Source: Glandiceps talaboti (Eukaryota; Hemichordata; Enteropneusta; Spengelidae). Taken from it: a stretch of 64,000 nucleotides of DNA. The position numbers were made by a program, and so were the translations under genes. Of the stretch, positions 52,958-64,000 are shown piece after piece. Numbering within the stretch: the stretch's first letter is position 1; each line of letters starts with the position of its first letter. The notes beneath the pieces were generated by a model. The model was not told the origin of the DNA and did not search any database. It was given only the letters and a program-made list of their open reading frames with translations. The stretch is taken from contig NC_135550.1 in assembly GCF_964340395.1 (NCBI RefSeq), positions 29,511,176 to 29,575,175 on the forward strand, written 5' to 3'.

Positions 52958-55900
52958 CTACTCTATGATTGGATGAAGAATTCCATCATCATCAGCAGTC
53001 TTCAACAAAGCACATATCAATGGTGATTCAACCTGAAAGAAGACAGTAGGGCAGAAAACATAGTAAGTGTACTTAGTGTTAGAATAGAACTTATCAACTC
53101 ATTTGATACTAGACTGAAAGATTCATTATTATGGACACTCCTTCAATCATATGTTACACACACTTGTAGTGCCATCAAGAACAAATCTGTTGGTCTACTT
53201 TGATATGAATACAAATGATTATGTCTGTGAAAACTATAGATACTGACAGTGTATGTGATTTAGCTTTTGTATGTCAAAACTGTGACGCCTTGTTGAATGT
53301 TTACAGCCGTTTTGTACTCATTTTTTGCAGTTGTAAAATATGTTAAAATCACATTCAATGGCATTCACACGGATGTTTTCTTTTTTTAGTCAGCATAATT
53401 ACTCAAAATTACTCATTTCAAAATAATAAGTTACACACCTACTAGACACCTGTTTACTTTGCACCACAGTTTACTAAAAGTGTAAATACATCCATTTACT
53501 TGAAATTCACTTATTTTTTGAATTATATGACACTTACCCCTAGAATGTATTCACAGGTTGTTGGTTCAACAAGATAAATGCTAACAGAATGTGGAGCCTG
53601 AGACTCTTTACACTTGAGTTTGACTTGGACTTGACGTTCTTTGCCTGTTAAATCACAAACATCGCCATGACCATAAAATAAATATACACTTCTAAAAACA
53701 AAGAGAGAGAGAACAGATTCATGTAAGGTAACTGCTTCCCATCTAAGAATTAAATGTAATTTTACCATTTATTTACTGGAAATGTCAACATTATTATCCA
53801 TATACATAGTAGTCACAACATCACACTGGTTGCTGGATAACATCATTACGTGGCATCATAAAGGTGTAATGATGCAGAAGTACTTCTGAAAACTAAGATA
53901 CATCAAAATATTCTCACATATCAATTATCCACGTTGGCAGTGTATTTGATAACATTTAGGAACACCAGTAACAGAGGGGTGAAATTTGATAAAATGTACA
54001 CATTTTTTCATACACTGAACCAGAATTTGGGTTTAGAACCCTTGTAAAACACCTGGGAAATTCAGATAAATATTGCATGTTCACTGTAAACATTTCTTTG
54101 CACAGCATATTTTTAGGTAGAGTTACAGTACTTACTTCTGACCCTTTGTTTTCTTGAATTTTCTAAACCATTCTCTGTGTTCCTGTTCATTCCAGGATCC
54201 TAGTTTAATCTCTGTTCTGCCTGTTTTCTCCTATGAAAAATCAGATTACGATTTTTTTTTAAATTACAGAAGTCATTTGGTCTTTAGAATGGTTGCTTAC
54301 ACAATGAGGAATATCAAATCACATTTACAATTGAAATAACACAAGTCTTAGTTGTGATATGTTGATTAGGTTTCAATTAAAACACTTTACAGAAAATAAT
54401 TATGTTGTTAATGAAGTAATAATGTTGAGTCATCAAATGCCAAAGACACTGTGACCGATAATCTTGTACTACTTAATCACACAATTATATTCTAGCTGGG
54501 GTTGCTAAGAATGGTTCTTGAAGGATGCCCTCATGTGTTGAAATGCTGTAAAATGTTTGGAATGGTGTATAACTTGTGACTCCTGTATTAATCATATTAT
54601 TATGAATGTAAACTTATTGTTGTCACCATTAATTAGACCAAAGATTATCTTACCACATGATATTGTCTAGCATACTTTCCATAACAAAACTCATATTTCC
54701 ACCATCCTTGTCCCTACAGTATGAAAACAAAGAATTACAAGCATAGCAGAAAAAAAGAGAGATGTTAAAATCGATGGTATTACAGATTTGTTTGTATGGG
54801 AACTAAAAGTGTCTTTAGTACATATATACTCGTCAGCTGGTAATAAAGTCTTGAAAGTCTTGTATCATATACACACTGTATATTACTGTTAATAATGTAA
54901 GTTACTATCAAAGCCTAGAATTAAGTCTATCAAAAATTACCATAAAACTGTATCCTTTACTAGGATTCTGAATTCACTCTGTCCTCTGTCCATGCCCATG
55001 CCCTCATATGGTATCATCAATATACATGTACCAGCATCATCTGATTACAATGGCTATTCAGTACAATTTACTACTCTATGGTAATGTTATACTTACTCCA
55101 TACAAACAGTATTCTCCAGCAAGGAAATCTCTTAGTAACTGTTTGTCAGCAAAGTCGGCTACTGGTTGTTCTTTAGGTTGCTGGATAGGACTGTCTTTTA
55201 CACTTTTCTTTGGAGGCTGTGTAGAAATGAAAATAAAAATAAAAATATAAAAAAATGTGTTTTGTGATCAGTTTTGCTTTTCACTCAGTGAAAGCAATGC
55301 CACCACCCTCTTACATATTTAACTGAAACATACCATATACAACAATGTTTTATGCATTGTGGTTTCCACTGGTATCCACGGTGAGAAGCTTGGTTGTACT
55401 AAATATACCAGGAAGAACATTTCATTTGAAGCTGTGCATGACAAAAACTGACATCTGTAATGTTCTTTAAAATTATAATTCCTTGTTTAATGATGAACTA
55501 TGACTATAGAACTGTTCAGATTTCATTATCAACTTAAATGCAATGAAATGCAATACGCCATATTTCGGATCAATGAGATTTCCTGGTTTGGCCACTAGGA
55601 GTGCTGTTCGGGGGCGGCAGTGAGATTTCATGGTTTGACCACTAGGAGTGCTGTTTGGGGCTGGCAGTGAGATTTCCTGGTTTGGCCTCTAGGAGTGCTG
55701 TTTCGGGCTTGCAGTGAGGGTCAATATAGTTAAGTATTGTAGCATAACGACGACAGCGGATGTAAAGTTACCAATCATTTCTGTGTTTTTTCAAGCTGTA
55801 CAGTTTTATTAGTGACTACCATTAATGAAAACATGCTAACCACTATTGTAATACTCTTTTCAGAACACACAGTTCCTTTATGCATTTTTATGGTGTCATG

Positions 55901-58900
55901 CACTACCATGTGATCTGTAGTTATGACCAAACTATAGCCTGGGCTGCCTTTTGCAATCCTTACATGCAAAATGGACAGAACTTTGGTAACAGGAATATGA
56001 CTTATTGACTGTAACAAGAAAACCAAATGTAATAATGCAACTAGAATATTCCTCATACATTATTTATAGTATAAAATCAAGAAACAAGCATATTTATTTT
56101 TATGAATATCAGAATACATAATCAAATGAAGTATTTCATATCTAGATTCCCTAGATACAAGATTACAGAAGTTAATAAAGGACTTTACTGAACCATTCAA
56201 CAGATTTATGAAAATAAGCATATTTTCTATGATCATCTTGCTGCGATTATCCCACATGTTGCATTTCACTAAAAATTGACATGTTTAATATCTATGCAAA
56301 TATAATGTAACATCTGCTGAAACACTGATTTCAAATTAAAGTAAAAGATCAGAATATGAAAAGTGACGTATCTATAAAAATACATGATGAAATGATAATC
56401 ATATCTATTTGGTATGTATACTTGATTATTTTGGAAAGCTAGGATCAGATGGCACATCACCAAACCTGATTATCTTATCACAGCCCTTTATCAAACCACA
56501 CTATTACTGTCTTATCATAATACATACCTTCAAATTGTGAGACGAAAACTGAGCCTTACTACCCTCTGATTCTAAAGCCAGCAAGCCTTTAGGTTTACTG
56601 GGAGAACCAGATATGGGTTGGCACTGTATTTCATTTATTGCAGTTTCTTTCAATCTGAAATAACAATGCATAATGGTGACAAAGGGCACACTTATTGATC
56701 ATTGCTCATACTGTTTTCAGCTTGCCTTTTTCTGCACAGACTTTAGTGATGCATGACACATTTTATATTTATATTTTTCACAAGACTGACTCAGCTACAT
56801 GGCTTTTTATGAAACAGACAGACAACATGAGTAACATTCAGGTTATATTGATAATAACTTACTTGTATACTGGATTTGAACACAAATTTGGAGTGAGTAC
56901 TATAATTTCATATTCACAGGTGCTAATTTCATCTAAACTGTAAATGTCATGTTTACTTCCAGGGTCACATATGTACAATACTCTGGTTTTCCTAGGTTGA
57001 TTCTGTTTTAAATCACATGGAGTGCCGCCATCCATTACGACTTCATAATATGCAACATCTCTTCCATCTATCTTCTTAGTAGGAACCTATTGATGACAAA
57101 AGGTTTCAACTTTGACCTTAACATGTGAACTCTGACACTGTGATGTGTTTACTCATGTGGTGGAAAGGAGATACATATTGTACTTCCGTAACTTGTGTGC
57201 ATTGATAGGTCTCAGACCATATTGTCCAGGGTGGAAGAGTATTGTGTGGAAACGAGTGAAAACAGGATTTATATACAGGTTCAAATGCTGTATATGTATA
57301 TATTATACCGCCACCAGTAGCGTACTACTGTGTAGTTAATATCAATAAAATACCATGCTGTTGTTTAATAGTGGTACGTCTTGAACAAAATTCTTGAACG
57401 GGTTTTCAAAATATCTCTGTCATAAATGTTTATATATACCTCGGTAGTTTGACAGTCTTTTTCCAGTCTCAAGTCAACAGATACTTTTAAATAAGACACT
57501 ACACAAAGTCATTTTTGGACAAAATTACTGTGTTAGTGTTTGAGTAAAGAAGCCACATCGACATCATGAAAACCAACCCAAGTACCTCTGCTGCTCACTC
57601 TTACAAATTTTTTTTACACAAAGTATGGAATAAAAGAAATGAATAAAATTAACTTCCTACCTCTTCTGGTGTTTCTTCTTCATCTGTACTTTCTTCTTCC
57701 GATTCAGTAACTTTTCCTAAGAAATATTCTTGAAGTTTTGTATTCTAGTTCAGCAAAAAGACAAGTATTAATCATAAAAATAATATCATAACTAGGCAAT
57801 GCCCATAAGCTCATGCAGGAGAGATTCATTTGTGATCAGCTGCCTCTCAATGATATTGTAGACAGCGCCCTCCACATGGAGAATGTGCATAGTACATAGA
57901 ACGTGTATGCGTAGTCATTGCACCGCAATGCATCCTTGGGTAAAACCACCAAAAAAACATTGCATAGTGTATAGGACACGCATGCATACTAGTCACTGAG
58001 CTGCTACGTGGTTGCTTTGTGAGCTATTAGTTGTAGTAGAAAAATGTGGAGACCTTGTGACAATATAGCCTGTATTTTAAACTGTCTTAAAATGTACAGA
58101 TAGTGAATTTATTGTGTTATATAAATAGGCTTTCATACATTGTAATATCAGGTGTATAGAGAGAGCAAGTGATTAATTCTCTGTGTATATTTTCAACATT
58201 TCCAAAAAGCTAACAAAGAAATCAATTCTATACCGTTCGGTTCCTTATTTTCAAGATTTCCATACTATGAGGCAATTTACTCCAAGGGTGGCCATGCAAC
58301 AACCATGACATTTTCCATGGAGAGCATTCTCAGACATTATTCAACCAACACCAGTGTGACTGGGGCAAACAAGACTGCCATATCGTTTGATACCTTTATT
58401 TTTAGTTACTGTACCCTCTTGATAACCGTCCATGAAGTGATTGTACCGTTTTCATTCATACAGTGAGAAGCTCATTTTTTAATTTTCTAAATTCTTCGAT
58501 ATATTCTTTGTTTTCGTTCACTGTGACGTCTGTTAATGTTTGTTTACTGTCCACTGTATGTTGTAATTTCTATGATCAACATTCTGTCCTTGCAAAATTG
58601 AGTGTGAATGTGTACCAATAAATATAAATATCAAATATGCTACTATGCCGTTTTCTTCTTTTTAAAATAATCCTATACATATTATTTATTATGCATTTTT
58701 TTTATCCTCTTCAATAGCTCCTTGCATATGCACGGATCATACGCAATCTTGAAAAATAATTTCGGACACAGGTCTTGTGTCAATTTTTGTAAGTGGATAC
58801 AAAATTCATTATCTTCTTCAATTTTATTATTAGATCTGATATAACAGTGAATACAGACATATACATTTATAACATTTCATAGAAAAAAATAAAATAAAAT

Positions 58901-61900
58901 AAAGTTTGCTCACTTTTCCTGCTTCTTTCTCTTCATGATATTGTCGTAAATGTTTGCCATGACATAATTCATAATTCCAATAAGCTTCAATCTGAATAAT
59001 AAAGAAATATTTTTTTAAATAGGCTATTTTATTTCTGTATGCTTTTTTAATTTATCTTTCAATATAAAGATTTTTCTTTTCCACTCAACACAGCAAACTC
59101 TATCATGTGTTCAATGTGAGATCATAACCAGCTGTTACCAGAGGTCGCAGTCTATAATCAGTATGATCTCCAGATCTCTTCAGTTTCCAAAGGTTAATTT
59201 GCTTATGAAAAATACTTCAATTTATTCATTTCTAAATTATATTTACTTTTGTTTTTTGATTGTGGAAATAAGCAAAACCTGTGACACAGAGGAGACTGCA
59301 AAGTGTTACCATGATATGTTATTCATTACCAGAGTGTGTGAACTCACATTATACAATGTACATGATGTAGATATATATAGAACTAAATGAACAATATTGA
59401 TATGCTTGGCTTATTTTCATATTTGCAGTTATTAATTTGCAATAGTCATTTTTCTTTTTCTACCCTGCTAGTATATTACCATTTATTACTTGAAAGACAT
59501 GATTACAACATTTTTAGAGATATCCCGAAAAATTGAGTTGGTAACACGTATTGCAGTCCCCATATATGTGTATTAGATGATGATAGAGATTTGGGTCTTG
59601 AAAGGGTGAACAGTGAATTTATGTGAAATATTAACGATACAATCTATTGTTTCATTTCAATTATAATAATCACCTCATTTGATTCTTTAATACTTCAGGA
59701 GACAATTTACAATTTAATATGAATGACAATTCAGTTGTTGATAATTACTAATTATGTATTTGATGATCATAAAAATATTTTCATTCATTCAGTCACATGT
59801 GTTTGGCGTAAGTCTGCACTAATAGTAATACCAACAAACTAGACAAGTTCATCTGTACATGTCAATACAAATATAGATGTATAGCAAAATTTGACAGCAA
59901 GTCCTAAAGAACAAATTTGATCAAATTGAATACAGTGAGAATGCTGGTACATGTTTATGTCTTAATATAGACACCTGAGAAAAGAGCTACTGGTATATAA
60001 TGAAATTACTCAATATTTTCAAGATATGAACACTATTTTAACAGTTTAGCATCAAATCTCACTCAACTACCCTTTCACTATTATGCACTACTACTGCTGT
60101 TTGTAAATTACCCTGTATGAACAGCTTAGTTGTTTATATAGTGGGTCCATCAACTCTTCTGCAGTAGGACCAGTGTATTGACCACCATCTTGTTCACCTT
60201 CATCATCACCTGACAGTGGTAATAAACAGCGATATTCTTCATTGTCAGCTGTTTTCATTATAACTTCTTCTGATCGATAACCAGGTTCCTGTAAAGTCAT
60301 CACACCAAAAATGAAAAAACTGATCTCCTTTCATTGCTAAAATCAAATACTGGCAATGTATATATTTTACAAATACTTACTCTAAAATGTATATTATTTA
60401 CTACACTGTAGTATACCTTCAAGAACATATGCGCAAAAAACAAACAAAACGTTTTTGCGTGGATTGACTCTTATTGGTGCCATTGAACAGTACTTTGGTT
60501 CTGGAGTATGGCGTGATATAAATTGTACAATTCAGGACTATGTAACAGAGCTATGTTGAAAACTCCACATCATGTCACTGTGGAACTGTCAAGGTAAGGA
60601 TTTGGTGACTCTAAGATAGTCAGTCCACAAGCTATCTTAGAGTCACCAAGGCCTGGCATACAGTACAGTACATGTGGGCTTCGTGGCAGTAATTGTCCCC
60701 AACTGTTCAAATCATTACTTCAGGAGTGCCCCACATTTGTAATTGTCTTGTGAGTGAGATAGTACCCATTGAACCTGTAGACCACTCACTGTGCATTTGG
60801 GATGGTCACAGAAAAATCCTCTCTCCAGAGTGTGATTTGAACCCATGAGGGTCAATAGTTTCTGACGATACATGTACTTGAAGTTGTAACATGACAATTA
60901 CATTTAGTAATAAAATGATTTTTGTTTGAAACATGTCTGTTTCTCAATCAAATGTGGAAGAAGAGAACTTGTGTAAATGATTTTTGTTCTACAATTGATG
61001 AGTCCAAAATGGAATAAAATGTTTTAAACTGAGAAGGTATCAGACTATGATGTAAATATGGGACCCAAGGCAATAGAGTAATGTGGACTGTGGTTTACAC
61101 CATTTGTTTTTTTTACAATACAAACAGGGGGTGTCTTTTTCACAAGGTTATCACTTATAGTGTGAGAACTTAACACCTCTGTAATTATTCTGTCTCCTCC
61201 ATGTATGGCAGAGATACAGATACTCTGGTTCAAATGTCCACAAAACTACAATATGCAGTACTGGATAGATACCTATGTACATGAATAAACATATTGTATA
61301 TTCTGATATAATCAATTTCATTGCCTCATGCATACTTACACTTGCTACATGGCTAAACTTTTGACATTACTTGGAAAAAAAATACTTAAAAGATTCGTCA
61401 AAAATTGCAAATTACTAAACTTGCAAAATTTTGAATTTTTCTTTATGTTTATCATGGTAATATCTGTTCAATATGTGGGTGGGGTGGGGGTAATACATGT
61501 AGATACTTGTTAACTTGTTATTGTTTTATTTTCACAAATGTTGAAAAAGGGCTAGCAACAGAATCAAAGTATAAATACAAAGATTTAATCCGGTCTGATC
61601 AATTCGCTTTGTTTCCATTGTCAAGATCATGAAAATGTTGATGGCCTATTGTATTTTTACATGTCAGTTAAAAAATGTTTTAACAGTGACTGGAGGAAGA
61701 TTTTCATAATTGTTACGTCTTCTCTTTATTGAAACGAGAAAGCCAGAATTTTAAGACGATTTTCTAAAATTTAATAGTTCATTTATTCATCAAAGCGTCT
61801 TTCCCTACGAACACGTCGTCCATTCTTGAAGAATAATATTTCCTTTACAGTTTACATATGTTTACAGTGGTGTCTTCCCTCATTCATTTGCAACTGTTTC

Positions 61901-62212
61901 CGCACTGACTGACTTCTCACCGTTTGAGAAATTACAGAAATTACTAATTATTTGAAGTATTAAAAGAACTTCAGTTTGATAAACTATTGCTGTACTTGTC
62001 TTGTCTTGTCTTGTACGATAACTTATAAGTACACGTACACGTAGGCGTAAAACAAAACTTCAACTTACCATTCGAAGAGTTTGATGGCCCGGCCATTCGA
62101 GCCGAAATACGGTTTCGTCTGTATTGAAACCTCCGTAGAAACTAGAACTAAATGCGTGTGTGATTAGGGAATAAAGACAAAGTATAAACGTACACTCTGT
62201 AAAGTTCGTCAT
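52958..62212 (-). CDS. ERLEC1: Endoplasmic reticulum lectin 1 (XTP3-B), two MRH domains
   Basis: Eleven exons: 62212-62069, 60288-60112, 58991-58914, 57744-57661, 57086-56863, 56654-56528, 55216-55097, 54713-54654, 54230-54136, 53691-53538, 53032-52958; 1338 nt, 445 residues (human 483). Order: signal peptide ([15 protein letters not shown]), [18 protein letters not shown] domain 1 ([20 protein letters not shown] ... [10 protein letters not shown] ... [12 protein letters not shown]), a linker, MRH domain 2 ([49 protein letters not shown]), end [17 protein letters not shown]. The Gln, Arg, Glu and Tyr that bind mannose are visible in both domains. ERLEC1 reads trimmed N-glycans on misfolded proteins and passes them to the SEL1L-HRD1 ERAD complex in the ER lumen. 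The linker between the domains is shorter than in human. The inner ATG at 62212 was chosen over 62251 because it opens straight into the signal peptide. Confidence 0.96.
55574..55714. repeat. 47-bp tandem repeat, three diverged copies
   Basis: Units of the type TGAGATTTCCTGGTTTGGCC + ACTAGGAGTGCTGTT + CGGGGGCGGCAG, in ERLEC1 intron 6. Confidence 0.85.
60604..60647. repeat. Perfect 16-bp stem hairpin in ERLEC1 intron 1
   Basis: GGTGACTCTAAGATAG and CTATCTTAGAGTCACC pair perfectly around a 12-nt loop. Confidence 0.7.
60933..60980. repeat. Solo arm of the fold-back family at 51097-51467
   Basis: ACATGTCTGTTTCTCAATCA and AAGAAGAGAACTTGTGTA match the right arm of the 51-kb element. No opposite arm was found nearby. 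Confidence 0.6.
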
Positions 62213-62506
62213 TTTCAAATGCGACCGATATCTATGTGTTATATTGCACACTTCAATACAATGTACCCGAGACCCTCTGTTATGTTGTCATCTGTGATCA
62301 TACGCGATGCGCCATGTTGATCCTGCCACATCAGCCAATGATATCTTTTCATAAAATCAAATTGTAACGAGTGCGTCTATTGGATGGCATAAATATATTC
62401 CCCGCCATGGGTGAAATATATCCAATCAACGTTAGTGTTATATTGAATAGAAAATTTAGGTCGGAGCAAAGGTCATCAACCTTGCGCAGAAGGACATCAT
62501 TGCAAG
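62213..62506. promoter_or_regulatory. Bidirectional promoter region, ERLEC1 / unknown secreted protein
   Basis: 294 bp between divergent start codons. YY1-like cores lie at 62311-62319 (CAACATGGC on the minus strand) and at 62503-62512 (CAAGATGGCG), the latter spanning the start codon of the plus-strand gene. Confidence 0.5.
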
Positions 62507-62599
62507 ATGGCGAAGTTGGGGATCGTCGTTTTGTCTTTCATCGTAACTGGATGTTTTTGCTATCCCGAGCAAGGGAAATTCGAAGCAGTTTTGTCAAAG
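62507..62599 (+). CDS. First exon of an unknown secreted or membrane protein (partial)
   Basis: ATG in a YY1-like context (CAAGATGGCG) opens MAKLGIVVLSFIVTGCFCYP followed by EQGKFEAVLSK. The first 18 residues form a clean signal peptide with probable cleavage after CFC. A possible donor is AAAG|GTTCGT at 62599, which is weak; without splicing the frame stops 18 nt later. Downstream exons must lie beyond the window. I do not recognise the family from 31 residues. Confidence 0.5.
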
Positions 62600-64000
62600 G
62601 TTCGTAGACTTCTTTAAACTTTGTATAAGGCAGACATAAAACTACTACGCCAAAACAGTCGATACTGTGCTGTTGCTAAGAAATGTTTATTTCATTTTAT
62701 GAATAAATGGTAATCGTCAACGTGATTGATGTTGATGATGTGGCCGGCCATCCATGCAGTGTTTTAATAGTTGGCTGATATTTCATTTGAAACAGTGTCT
62801 TTAAATTTTAGTTTGCCCATTTTCTTACACCAGTATTTGGTTAGAACCAGAATCTTTATTTATTTTTTACTGAGTATGCAAATAGACTACAATCTATATT
62901 ACATGTAATACCACATAAAATTGTCAAGATAGACACAAAACCTGTAAATTTAGAATTGTACTTTGAATGGGGTAACAGAAATAGTATTTAGATGGGCTTG
63001 TGGAATCAGTTAGTTGTGATTTGTATCATTTAATTTATCTTCATTTGCGGAAAATAATATTTGTAAGAAAATCATAAACCTTCATCAGAATGAGCTAGCA
63101 CTCCACAGTGTTGCCAAGGGAATTACCATTAGTCCTGTAATTTCATTCAGAAACTAGGATTTCAGGTCATTAAAAATGGCAGACACCCCCCCCCCCCACC
63201 CTGCAGAAAACAAAAAACAACATATTTAGAAAAAAATTGAAGCACTTTTTTGTAATGATAATTATAATTTTGCTCATGAATAGATAATATGTCGGTATTA
63301 CTAATTAATCATTCATATTATCAGTTCTTGAAAGTAAGATGAAAATTACCAATCGTTTAAGATAAGATGCATGACTAGATATAAATTTTGATTAATCTAA
63401 ACACTGCCTGTAACCATGAAAATATGACAGTCATCTAACATAAGGAATACCTTAGTTTGGTTCACTACTGACTATGCATTCAGTTCACTACTCTGAATAA
63501 GACAAGCTAATTCCTAGTCTATGATCAAGAAATTTTCTATGTTGTGTTCATTGAAGTATGCAGTTTTACATGATATATTGATCATTTTTATCATAAATTC
63601 ATATTTCATTTTTAACTTTCATCAATAAGACTATAGATTATATTAGAAATGGTATCTGCCACAAGGATTTATAGATAAATGGCAAAACCACAAAATGTAT
63701 GGAATATTATTAGGACATTGGAAGTCTCTCAAAAGGCCAAAATACACAGGCAATTGTTAAGCAACACACAAAACAATTTGTTGCATACAACTAATTGTTT
63801 CATGTACACACATAATCACAGCAGCTTGCAACGTCACCAGGTGCATTGCAAGAGACCATACATGTCAGATTTTTTGCAATTTATCACAAGTTGCATCTCA
63901 CATTGCCCATTGAATTGCCCTACGTACACATACCTACTAGAAATTACCTTGTGCAACTTTGCCTTCAAAAGACAAATTATTATATGTCATAAGTTGTCAT
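62600..64000. other. Probable first intron of the unknown secreted gene
   Basis: AT-rich, with a C-run at 63186. TTGCAA-like words recur in 63730-63960, but no exon was recognised. Confidence 0.35.

Overview
This is a window of nuclear DNA from an animal. The genes are split by many GT-AG introns, the sequence is AT-rich and full of microsatellites, and the proteins are typical bilaterian orthologues. A gustatory-receptor-like gene argues against a vertebrate, because that family is absent from vertebrates but present in insects, molluscs, annelids, echinoderms and hemichordates. A marine invertebrate (hemichordate, echinoderm or lophotrochozoan) is the best guess; the species cannot be fixed from sequence alone.

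Layout. 1-2067: the 3' end of an NHL-repeat (TRIM2/3-like) gene, split by a 1.55-kb DNA transposon. 5857-8264 (-): a complete three-exon gustatory-receptor-like gene. 11927-13720: a 42/57-bp minisatellite. 14646-17546 (-): DRAP1 (NC2 alpha), head to head with 17710-21111 (+), an unrecognised 251-residue coiled-coil protein. 23237-24126 (-): FBXO48, head to head with 24677-27633 (+), a short single-domain asparaginase-like gene. 30401-31153 (-): MIS12, head to head with 31301-38350 (+), TMX1. 42625-47989 (+): PTGR2. 52958-62212 (-): ERLEC1, head to head with 62507 onward (+), the first exon of an unknown secreted or membrane protein. I rebuilt every gene exon by exon from splice sites and phase; summed lengths (DRAP1 232, FBXO48 147, MIS12 250, TMX1 299, PTGR2 351, ERLEC1 445 residues) fit the known families.

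The genes do not form one pathway. They cover basal transcription (DRAP1), ubiquitin ligation (FBXO48), kinetochore assembly (MIS12), ER redox folding and ER-associated degradation (TMX1, ERLEC1), prostaglandin/enone reduction (PTGR2) and possible chemoreception. Four divergent pairs share short intergenic promoters, several with ETS-, NRF1- or YY1-like sites. Five of the genes have human orthologues on 2p, 11q13 and 14q, which are parts of one whole-genome-duplication paralogon, so the window looks like a piece of an old bilaterian linkage group.

The main oddities are the transposon sitting inside the NHL reading frame, a possible alternative terminal exon of TMX1 that would give a soluble form, decayed tandem copies of the PTGR2 last exon, several fold-back elements in introns, and the minisatellite that is open in several frames.
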